The notes beneath the pieces were generated by a model that did not search any database, was not told the DNA's origin, and was given only the letters and a program-made list of their open reading frames with translations. From Deltaproteobacteria bacterium (lineage in GTDB: Bacteria > Desulfobacterota > Binatia > UBA9968), in the NCBI GenBank assembly GCA_016183145.1, contig JACPFE010000749.1, positions 1 to 8,775 on the forward strand: DNA of 8,775 bases, written 5' to 3'. The position numbers and the translations under genes are program-made. How positions within the stretch are numbered: position 1 is the first letter of the stretch; each line of letters opens with the position of its first letter. Of the stretch, positions 1 to 5,535 are shown piece by piece.

Positions 1-13
1 AACAGGAGAATTC

Positions 14-59
14 CCCTCTCCACCACGTCTTCGTGGGGGAGAGGGCTAGGGTGAGGGGG
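14..59 (+). repeat. Hairpin plus G-tract intergenic repeat, copy A
   Basis: This is an interrupted hairpin followed by a G-rich tail. Arm 14-21 (CCCTCTCC) pairs with 38-45 (GGAGAGGG), and 23-27 (CCACG) pairs with 32-36 (CGTGG) around a TCTT loop; only A22/G37 is unpaired. The tail continues to base 59, so 35-59 reads as four G-runs of three or more separated by the 3-base loops AGA, CTA and TGA, a textbook quadruplex pattern. Bases 37-57 are identical to 5442-5462. It lies downstream of the minus-strand TRAP permease. No T-run follows the hairpin in that direction, so it is not a standard intrinsic terminator. Nothing else is seen in 60-120. Confidence 0.75.
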
Positions 60-120
60 TCTTATGGGCGAGGGTGATTTTGCTTCTTACCTTTGGAGGC
101 ATCGCCCAACGTACTTTGCC

Positions 121-2067
121 TCAAACGGCTCCGCTCATCGGCGACACCCGCGCGGCGGGCGCACGGCGCGCCTTCCATTCGATGGCAATAAAGATGAGGC
201 CCAAGGCACCGCCGCCGATGTTTAAAGCCTCGCTGTAGTGGATCGGACCGATCGGCGGAACGATCAGCGCCACTCCCGCGATCGTTAAAACCAACCGCCA
301 CATCAACCCTACCGGTCGAAAAAGAAAACCCGTAAAGGCGATTGCCAGTAGCGCCGTGCCGGCCAACGCCGTGGTCACGGCGAGCGTGACCTCGAGGAAT
401 GAGCCGATCAAAAGCAAGGACGGGGAGTAAACGAATATAAAAGGCACGATGTACGCCACGGCGCCCAAACGCATCGCCTCGAAGCCGGTTCGCATGGGAG
501 AAGCTCCGGCAATGGCAGCGGCGGCGTAGGCAGCCACGCAAACCGGCGGCGTCAAGAGCGATAGCATGGCAAAGTAGAAAAGGAAAAGGTGCGCCGCAAT
601 CGGTAGAATGCCCAACTGCGTCACCGCCGGACCCAGCAGTGTGGCAACGATGACATAGACAGCGACGGTTCCCATCCCCATGCCGAGCACGATGCACACC
701 AGCGCGACCATGAGCAGCAGAGGAAAAAGCTGTCCGCCGATCATCTTGGTCATCGCCAGGGATAAGAGAAACCCCAGACCGCTCACCATAATCAGACCGA
801 CGACGATCCCCGCCGCGCTCGCGGTTACCAGAACTTCCAGAAGAACTTCGCCGGTTTCTTCCAGGATCAGATGAAAACGGCGCAGCGCCGCCCGCCCCTC
901 GGCGCGGGTGAACGCCACGGCGATGACCGCAAGCGACCCCACTAGGCCGCACTTGCTCGGATCGAGATTCAACCAGAATAGACCGTAGATCACCACCAGT
1001 AGAGGGATGATGTAAATATGCGCCAGAGCCAAAATCGGCCCCAGCGGCGGCAGTTGCTCTCGCGCCAGACCCTTGAGTCCGAGCTTGGCCGCCTCCAAAT
1101 CGATCTGTATGTAGAGGATCACGTAATAAAGCAGCGCGGGGACGAGCGCGGCCAAAGCGATCTCCCGATAGGGCTTCGCCAGAAACTCAGCCATGACGAA
1201 AGCCGCCGCGCCCATGATCGGCGGCATGATCTGGCCGCCGTTTGACGCCACCGCTTCGATGGCGCCGGCGACATGCGGCCGATAGCCGACTCCCTTCATC
1301 ATCGGAATCGTGATTGGACCATCCACCGCGACGTTGGCAACGGCGCTCCCTGAAATCGTCCCGAAGAGGCTCGATGCGACCACGGCCAGTTTGGCCGGAC
1401 CGCCGCGAATGCGGCCGAAGGCCCGGGTGCAAAATTGAGTGAGAAAAGTAGCGCCGCCGGTGGTGAGAAGCCCCTGCCCGAAAAGCACGAAAGCGAGCAC
1501 CACCGTGCCGATGGCGTCCAGCGGTATGCCCAGGAGAGCGTCATTCGAAATATAGAGGGTGGGGAAAAGGCGATCCCAGTGGCTCGGCTTCGATCGCAAG
1601 TATCCGGGCGCGAGGTCGGCGTAGCGGGCATAAAGCAAGAACACGCCCACCAGGATTACCATCGACCAACCGAGAATGCGGCGCGCCGCTTCCACGACCA
1701 ATAGAACCGCCACCAGGCCGAGCACAACCCGCTCGGCGCGGCGTTCGCCCAGCGTGTAGATCAGCTCGGGATAGAAAATCACCAGATAAGCCCCTACGGC
1801 TAGGCCGAGTAGCGAACAAACACGATCGTACCAGGGAAGCGCATCGCTCGCTCGGTTGCGCGCCGCCGGGATCGAAAGGTAAACGGCGCCGAGCGTAAGC
1901 GTCAGAAGAAAAGCGAGGTACTGTTGGCGCAGGATAACCAGGCCGAAAAATAGGTGGACGTCGAGAAGGTAGAAGGCGCCGCTCGCTGGCAACGCGCGCA
2001 AGAAGAACCGCTGCGCCACTCCCGCCGGGCCGCGCAAACGCCGGAACCTGGTGCCGCCTTCGTCCAC
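121..2067 (-). CDS. TRAP transporter fused permease (4TM/12TM), TAXI type
   Basis: This is the inner-membrane permease of a tripartite ATP-independent periplasmic (TRAP) transporter, with the small (DctQ-like) and large (DctM-like) subunits fused in 648 residues, the usual size for TAXI systems. These systems import organic acids using an ion gradient and a periplasmic binding protein, here encoded immediately upstream. Hydrophobic segments run almost end to end. The DctM part shows the family landmarks: LFGTISGSAVANVA (234-247) leading into ITIPMMK (252-258), NGGQIMPPIMGAAAF (276-290), LGMGMGTVAVYV (461-472) and LLTPPVCVAAYAAAA (504-518). The small-subunit part is about residues 30-150. The frame opens at GTG 2067, only 12 bases after the binding-protein stop and two codons after an in-frame stop. 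No good Shine-Dalgarno precedes it, so translation is probably coupled; a slightly later start cannot be excluded. The substrate is unknown. Confidence 0.93.
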   Translation of the reverse strand: MDEGGTRFRRLRGPAGVAQRFFLRALPASGAFYLLDVHLFFGLVILRQQYLAFLLTLTLGAVYLSIPAARNRASDALPWYDRVCSLLGLAVGAYLVIFYPELIYTLGERRAERVVLGLVAVLLVVEAARRILGWSMVILVGVFLLYARYADLAPGYLRSKPSHWDRLFPTLYISNDALLGIPLDAIGTVVLAFVLFGQGLLTTGGATFLTQFCTRAFGRIRGGPAKLAVVASSLFGTISGSAVANVAVDGPITIPMMKGVGYRPHVAGAIEAVASNGGQIMPPIMGAAAFVMAEFLAKPYREIALAALVPALLYYVILYIQIDLEAAKLGLKGLAREQLPPLGPILALAHIYIIPLLVVIYGLFWLNLDPSKCGLVGSLAVIAVAFTRAEGRAALRRFHLILEETGEVLLEVLVTASAAGIVVGLIMVSGLGFLLSLAMTKMIGGQLFPLLLMVALVCIVLGMGMGTVAVYVIVATLLGPAVTQLGILPIAAHLFLFYFAMLSLLTPPVCVAAYAAAAIAGASPMRTGFEAMRLGAVAYIVPFIFVYSPSLLLIGSFLEVTLAVTTALAGTALLAIAFTGFLFRPVGLMWRLVLTIAGVALIVPPIGPIHYSEALNIGGGALGLIFIAIEWKARRAPAARVSPMSGAV

Positions 2068-2079
2068 GCCGCTTCAGTC

Positions 2080-3129
2080 TTAGCGCTTCTCCAGCTCGCG
2101 CTGGAGTTTTTCCATGTCGGCAGACCAGACTCCCTTGTCGCGGAAGAACTTGATCGCCCCGGCGTGAAAAGGAACCGCGGCGGCGGTGGAAACCATCCGC
2201 TGTCGATTCCAGGATTGCATTCGCGGCGTCACCTTGCGCAGCTCGTCGTTATGTTCCCAAAGCACATTCAAGACCGCCTGGACAACTTCGTCAGGCAAGT
2301 GCGCGGCAACGACGACGCAAATATCCTCGCTCTGCACGGGCACGTCCTCTACGACTCCCACCGCCGCGCCTTTCTTCACGACCATCATATAGGTGCCGGG
2401 ATTGAAAGCGGCCATTCGCTTGAGGCTCTCCGGCGTATTGCGGATCGGCACCAGCCGGACACCGCCGCGGATACGGGCATTGGCTTCCTGCACCGCCGGC
2501 GCGCCCACCGAGTGCCAAAGCACATCGGTGCGCCCTTCGAGAAAGATGCGCTGGTTTTCGTTTAACTCGGCCACGGGCACCTTGACGACGTCATCCCAGC
2601 TAAGACCGCCGGTGACCAGATTAGCCCCGGCGGTGTAATGGATGATCGGCAGGCCGGCCCAGCCGCTGGGGACGCGCTTGCCCTTGAGGTCGGCAGTCGT
2701 CTTAATCGGAGAATCCAGCGGCGCCCAGAACGCCAAATGCATCGGCGCCCCGATCATCAACAGCCGAATGCTGGGATAGGCCCGGCGGTGCGAACCGATG
2801 CCGCGAAAGGCGGTCGCGCCGTCGCTGCCCACGATCACTCCGAACTCCATTTCACCGTCGTTCATGGCCGGCAGCCAGGCGGGCGGCCCGGGATGCGGCC
2901 GCACGATCATAGTGATCGGGGATTTTCCCGAAACCACTTTGGCCACGGCGCTGCCGTCCGCGTGAAATCCGCTGCCGGTGGCATGGGTCGCGATTACGAC
3001 GGATTTGGGTAATGGCTTGGCCTCAGCGGCGCCGGCACCGCTCGGACGAAACGCGCAGGCGAATATCGCGATCAGCACCAGCCCGGCCGGTTGAGTCAAG
3101 ACGTACGGCCAACGTTCGTGGTTGCTCAT
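2080..3129 (-). CDS. TAXI family TRAP transporter solute-binding protein
   Basis: This is the periplasmic substrate-capture protein of the TRAP-TAXI importer. It is 349 residues long, slightly longer than the common ~320. The N-terminus has a signal-peptide layout: a short polar start, a hydrophobic core at about 17-27 (LVLIAIFACAF) and an Ala-rich region ending near residue 37, with likely cleavage around GAA/EA-KPLP. The mature part opens with the family signature: VVIATHATGSGFHADGSAVA (44-63), a variant of the TAXI GTGS..Y..G..IA motif. It is followed by VRPHPGPPAWLPAMNDGEMEFGV, where the family has its S/G-rich ligand loop and the L.G..D.GV segment. 'LKGKRVPSG' (148-156) is the usual 'dLkGKrV' strand. 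Start ATG 3129 is supported by a strong Shine-Dalgarno at 3133-3140. Characterised TAXI proteins have been linked to glutamate or 2-oxoglutarate-type ligands, but the ligand here cannot be read from sequence. Confidence 0.93.
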   Translation of the reverse strand: MSNHERWPYVLTQPAGLVLIAIFACAFRPSGAGAAEAKPLPKSVVIATHATGSGFHADGSAVAKVVSGKSPITMIVRPHPGPPAWLPAMNDGEMEFGVIVGSDGATAFRGIGSHRRAYPSIRLLMIGAPMHLAFWAPLDSPIKTTADLKGKRVPSGWAGLPIIHYTAGANLVTGGLSWDDVVKVPVAELNENQRIFLEGRTDVLWHSVGAPAVQEANARIRGGVRLVPIRNTPESLKRMAAFNPGTYMMVVKKGAAVGVVEDVPVQSEDICVVVAAHLPDEVVQAVLNVLWEHNDELRKVTPRMQSWNRQRMVSTAAAVPFHAGAIKFFRDKGVWSADMEKLQRELEKR

Positions 3130-3132
3130 TTC

Positions 3133-3140
3133 ATCACCTC
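3133..3140 (-). promoter_or_regulatory. Shine-Dalgarno of the TAXI binding-protein gene
   Basis: The minus strand reads GAGGTGAT, eight bases fully complementary to the usual 16S rRNA 3' end, with three bases between it and ATG 3129-3127. It fixes the start of the binding-protein gene. A second, out-of-frame ATG overlaps its 3' end. Confidence 0.75.
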
Positions 3141-3148
3141 AAATAATT

Positions 3149-3154
3149 ATTCTA
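3149..3154 (-). promoter_or_regulatory. Possible -10 box for the TRAP-TAXI operon
   Basis: The minus strand reads TAGAAT, five of six bases of TATAAT, in the locally AT-rich stretch 3141-3155. A -35-like TTCCAA lies 18 bases upstream but matches the consensus poorly. The box would give a leader of only about a dozen bases, just enough for the Shine-Dalgarno at 3133-3140. Seen by eye only. Confidence 0.25.
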
Positions 3155-3216
3155 AGACACGGCTCAAGAATCTTGGAACGACCTCTAGGGATCGGCATAT
3201 TACCGGAGGAACTCTT

Positions 3217-3354
3217 TTGTCAAGGCAAAAAATTTGCCGGATCATTTTCCCCGGGCCGGTGGTGAGGTCGCACACAAAATCGGCGCCGGCCGGGTGGCTA
3301 TTTTCTCTCACTTACGCTATGAAAATCCAAGTTAGATACTTAAAACACCTATGA
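3217..3354 (+). CDS. Candidate 45-codon leader ORF, ATGA overlap with carboxyltransferase gene
   Basis: This small ORF starts at TTG 3217 and stops at TGA 3352-3354, which overlaps the next gene's ATG (3351-3353) as ATGA. A strong Shine-Dalgarno, GGAGGA (3205-3210), sits six bases before the TTG and is the best plus-strand ribosome site in the divergent region; the carboxyltransferase gene has none of its own. The predicted peptide begins MSRQKICRIIF and ends MKIQVRYLKHL. It is basic and I recognise no domain. The frame stays open further left, antisense to the binding-protein start, but that part is probably incidental. It may be a leader that couples translation to the downstream gene, or chance. 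The ATGA overlap, the SD placement and the missing downstream SD argue for it; the lack of homology evidence argues against it. Confidence 0.33.
   Translation: MSRQKICRIIFPGPVVRSHTKSAPAGWLFSLTYAMKIQVRYLKHL
3224..3238. promoter_or_regulatory. Short inverted repeat in divergent intergenic region, possible operator
   Basis: GGCAAA-AAA-TTTGCC is a perfect 6-bp inverted repeat with a 3-base spacer, in the 221-base gap between the divergent TRAP-TAXI and carboxyltransferase operons. Such a site could bind a dimeric regulator acting on both, but no regulator gene lies in the window and the symmetry does not extend outward. It also falls inside the candidate leader ORF. Confidence 0.25.
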
Positions 3355-4811
3355 CTCAAGTTCGTTTCGTCGATACCACGCTGCGCGATGGCCAACAGAG
3401 CCTCTGGGCGTACGGCATGAGAACCGGGATGATGGTTCCGGTCGCCGAGCAGATGGATGCGGCCGGCTTCGAAGCGATCGAGCTGGGCGGGCCGGTGGAG
3501 CTGCCGAAATGCGTGCGCGAGCTACGCGAAGATCCCTGGGAGCGCTACCGGCTGATCATTCCAAAATTCAGAAAAACGCCGCTCAGACTCATTCACGGCA
3601 CGCGCAGCGGCTTCGCCATCTACCCCCACGCCCTGCACCAGCTTTACGATACCTGCATGGCGAATGCCGGGGTCACCGAGGTGCGAATGTCCGATTCTTG
3701 GAACGACCCCGCCGACTGGGCCTGGCGCGTCCAACAAGCGAAGAACGCCGGCCTCAAGCCGATCATCAATCTTATCTACACCGTCTCGCCGCGCCATACC
3801 GACGAGCACTACGCGCAAAAGATCCGGGATGCGATCGCCCTGGGCATCTACCGAATCATCCTCAAAGACCCCGGTGGCATCCTCACTCCCGAACGCACAA
3901 AAACGCTGGCTCCGGCCGTGCTCGCCGCCGCCGGCGGCACGACGGTAGAATTGCACACCCATTGCACGACCGGGCTTGGCACGCTGTGCTGCCTGGAAGC
4001 GATCAAAGCGGGCATGACGAACGTCAACACGGCGATTCCGCCGCTCGCCGACGGTTCGTCGAATCCGTCGATATTCAATGTCGCGATGAACGCGCGCGCA
4101 CTCGGCTACCGGACGCTGATCGACGAAGCGCCGCTCCGTGCGGTGGCGAAGCATTTCACCGCCTGCGCCAAGCAAGACGGCCTGCCCATCGGCAAAACGC
4201 CGGAATACGACTATGCGCAGTACGTGCACCAAATTCCCGGCGGCATGATCTCCAACCTGCGCCATCAGTTGAGCCGCGTCGGCATGGAAAACAAAATTGA
4301 CGAGACGCTCGAAGAGGCGGCACAGGTGCGCGCCGAGTTCGGCTACCCGATCATGGTCACGCCGCTGTCGCAGTTCGTCGGCAGCCAGGCCGCCATCAAC
4401 GTCATCGTCGGCGCTCGTTACAAAGAAGTCACCGATCAGACCATCGAATACGCCATGGGCATCTGGGGCAAAGAAGGCGCGGTCTACATGGACGCCAACG
4501 TGAAAGACAAAATTTTGAATCGCCCGCGCGCCAAGGAGATCGCCGAACGGCCCCACCCGACCGATTCGCTGCAAGACCTGCGCCGGAAATACGGCGGGCA
4601 CGGAGTATCGGACGAAGAGGTCTTGCTGCGCTTCTTCACCAGCAAGGAGGACGTCGACCGGATGCACGCCGCCGGACCGTGGCGGAGCTACTCGGCCAAC
4701 GGCAACCCGCTCTTGAATCTGGTCGCGGAACTGTCCAAGCAAACCGATCGCAGTAGCATTTTTATTCAAAGGCCGAATTTCTCGGTCCGCCTGGAAAAAC
4801 GGCTGGGTTAA
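3351..4811 (+). CDS. Carboxyltransferase-domain protein (pyruvate carboxylase / OadA / transcarboxylase 5S-like), no biotinyl domain
   Basis: This 486-residue TIM-barrel protein of the DRE/HMGL-like superfamily is closest to biotin-dependent carboxyltransferase subunits. It opens with DTTLRDGQQSL (8-18), where D13 is the expected metal ligand. It then has DPWER (61-65), SDSWND (114-119), LKDPGGILTP (171-180) with K172 at the carbamylated-lysine position, and LHTHCTTGLG (201-210) with metal ligands H202 and H204. YVHQIPGGMISNLRHQL (291-307) and VTPLSQFVGSQAA (336-348) are hallmarks of the conserved carboxylase domain. Two features are atypical. The segment that carries the pyruvate-binding Arg in the family (LLRGxN / LLRASN) reads LIHGTRSGF, with His at 82. 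The protein ends without an AMKM biotinyl domain, although ~453-486 resembles the N-terminus of AccB. No biotin carboxylase is in view. ATG 3351 is the only sensible start (stop TAG at 3333), but it has no Shine-Dalgarno. Carboxyl transfer or decarboxylation of an unknown 2-oxo acid is my inference. Confidence 0.85.
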   Translation: MTQVRFVDTTLRDGQQSLWAYGMRTGMMVPVAEQMDAAGFEAIELGGPVELPKCVRELREDPWERYRLIIPKFRKTPLRLIHGTRSGFAIYPHALHQLYDTCMANAGVTEVRMSDSWNDPADWAWRVQQAKNAGLKPIINLIYTVSPRHTDEHYAQKIRDAIALGIYRIILKDPGGILTPERTKTLAPAVLAAAGGTTVELHTHCTTGLGTLCCLEAIKAGMTNVNTAIPPLADGSSNPSIFNVAMNARALGYRTLIDEAPLRAVAKHFTACAKQDGLPIGKTPEYDYAQYVHQIPGGMISNLRHQLSRVGMENKIDETLEEAAQVRAEFGYPIMVTPLSQFVGSQAAINVIVGARYKEVTDQTIEYAMGIWGKEGAVYMDANVKDKILNRPRAKEIAERPHPTDSLQDLRRKYGGHGVSDEEVLLRFFTSKEDVDRMHAAGPWRSYSANGNPLLNLVAELSKQTDRSSIFIQRPNFSVRLEKRLG

Positions 4812-4832
4812 AGCACGGCGGCAAAACCAATT

Positions 4833-4838
4833 GAGGAG
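4833..4838 (+). promoter_or_regulatory. Shine-Dalgarno that fixes the CMD-protein start
   Basis: GAGGAG lies four bases before ATG 4843. The longer reading from TTG 4831 would put the start codon inside this ribosome site, so ATG 4843 is preferred. Confidence 0.7.
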
Positions 4839-4842
4839 ACTC

Positions 4843-5388
4843 ATGGCGCGCGTTCCATTACTCGAAGAAAAAGACCATCCCGAACTGGCCGAAACGATCG
4901 CCAGGATCAAAGGCGCGCGCGGCGGGCGGCTGATCAACATCTACCGCTTGATGCTGCACAGTCCGGCGCTGGCGAACGCCTGGTTCGACTTGAATCAAGC
5001 CGTGCGCTACGGCACCGAGATCGACGGCCAGAGCCGCGAGCTGGCGGTGATCCGCGTGGCGATCCTGAACGACGTCGAGTACGTCCAGCAAGCGCACGGG
5101 CCGGCCTACGCTCTAAAGGAGGGACTCACGCCGGAGCAAGTTGCCGCCGTGGCGAATTGGCCGCCGTCCAAACTCTTCAGCGAACCGCAGCGCGCCCTGC
5201 TCGCCTACACCGACGCGATGACGCGGGACATCGATGTGCCGGATGATGTGTTCGGTGGCGTACGGAAGTATTTCAGCGAGCGGCAAACTGTGGAACTGAC
5301 GATGCTGATCGGCGCCTACAACATGCTTACGAGATTCTTAAAAGCGCTCAAGGTTGATCCGGAACCACCGGCAGGTCGACGCCTTTAA
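4843..5388 (+). CDS. Carboxymuconolactone decarboxylase family protein (cysteine-less)
   Basis: This 181-residue all-alpha protein of the CMD/AhpD fold starts 31 bases after the carboxyltransferase stop, so it is almost certainly the second gene of that operon. The core helix pair is recognisable: 'LMLHSPALANAWFDL' (36-50), 'SRELAVIRVAILNDVEYVQQAH' (64-85) and 'LIGAYNMLTRFL' (155-166). In AhpD-type peroxidases the second motif is C-x-x-C followed by H. Here the corresponding stretch is E79-Y80-V81-Q82-Q83-A84-H85, with no cysteine in the whole protein, as in true decarboxylases and many uncharacterised relatives. Thiol peroxidase activity is therefore unlikely. Retained E79 and H85 could give acid-base chemistry on a lactone or carboxylate, which would suit a partner of the carboxyltransferase-like protein; this is inference. 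The substrate is unknown. Confidence 0.9.
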   Translation: MARVPLLEEKDHPELAETIARIKGARGGRLINIYRLMLHSPALANAWFDLNQAVRYGTEIDGQSRELAVIRVAILNDVEYVQQAHGPAYALKEGLTPEQVAAVANWPPSKLFSEPQRALLAYTDAMTRDIDVPDDVFGGVRKYFSERQTVELTMLIGAYNMLTRFLKALKVDPEPPAGRRL

Positions 5389-5395
5389 AGAGATC

Positions 5396-5462
5396 CCCTC
5401 GCCCGCTTCAGCCTGAGGCTGATCCGTCCTCTGGCGGATGCGGGAGAGGGCTAGGGTGAGGG
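5396..5462 (+). repeat. Three-way-junction repeat with G-tract tail, copy B1
   Basis: The outer stem 5396-5406 (CCCTCGCCCGC) pairs with 5440-5450 (GCGGGAGAGGG) at 10 of 11 positions. Inside it two hairpins pack back to back: 5408-5413/5417-5422 (TCAGCC-TGA-GGCTGA) and 5423-5428/5433-5438 (TCCGTC-CTCT-GGCGGA, one T-G pair). Only T5407 and T5439 remain unpaired, so the unit can fold as a nearly perfect three-way junction. The tail makes 5442-5462 a (GGGNNN)3GGG tract with AGA, CTA and TGA loops, identical over 21 bases to 37-57. It starts seven bases after the CMD-protein stop codon, so it lies in that transcript's 3' region. Confidence 0.75.
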
Positions 5463-5479
5463 TTCTTCTGCTCCACGCG

Positions 5480-5512
5480 CCCTCACCTCAATCCTCTCCC
5501 AAAGGGAGAGGA
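5480..5512 (-). repeat. Inverted, minimal copy of the same repeat, copy B2
   Basis: Read on the minus strand this is TCCTCTCCC, a TTT loop, GGGAGAGGA, then a tail ending GGTGAGGG: hairpin plus tail as in copies A and B1, but without the inner hairpins. The 9-bp stem 5492-5500/5504-5512 is perfect. Over the 21-base core it matches B1 at 17 positions in inverted orientation, and the tails (5455-5462 and 5480-5487) can themselves pair across a 17-base spacer. Its G-runs have decayed, so it no longer fits a quadruplex pattern. It ends 23 bases before the dehydrogenase start. Confidence 0.7.
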
Positions 5513-5535
5513 CGTATGAATACAAGATCGCCATT

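Noticed and set aside
14..45. Hairpin as a Rho-independent terminator of the TRAP operon
   Set aside because: On the transcribed (minus) strand the stem is followed by GGGGAATTCTCC, with no U-run.
62..952. A 296-codon minus-strand frame overlapping the TRAP permease in another frame
   Set aside because: It is Arg/Gly/His-rich low-complexity translation, while the overlapping permease frame has continuous membrane helices and family motifs.
3043..3081. Lipoprotein signal (IFAC) in the TAXI binding protein
   Set aside because: The Phe at the -2 position fits the lipobox poorly and a normal Ala-rich cleavage region follows near residue 37.
4831..4842. TTG 4831 as the CMD-protein start
   Set aside because: It would place the start codon at the edge of the Shine-Dalgarno GAGGAG (4833-4838) that serves ATG 4843.
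3522..4940. A 472-codon open frame on the minus strand opposite the carboxyltransferase gene
   Set aside because: Its translation is Arg/Val/Asp-rich with no recognisable domain, it lies antisense to a gene full of family motifs, and GC-rich codon use commonly opens such mirror frames.
5396..5512. CRISPR array or tRNA-like cloverleaf
   Set aside because: There are only two units, inverted and unequal, with no regular spacers; the junction lacks an anticodon loop, T-arm sequence and CCA end.
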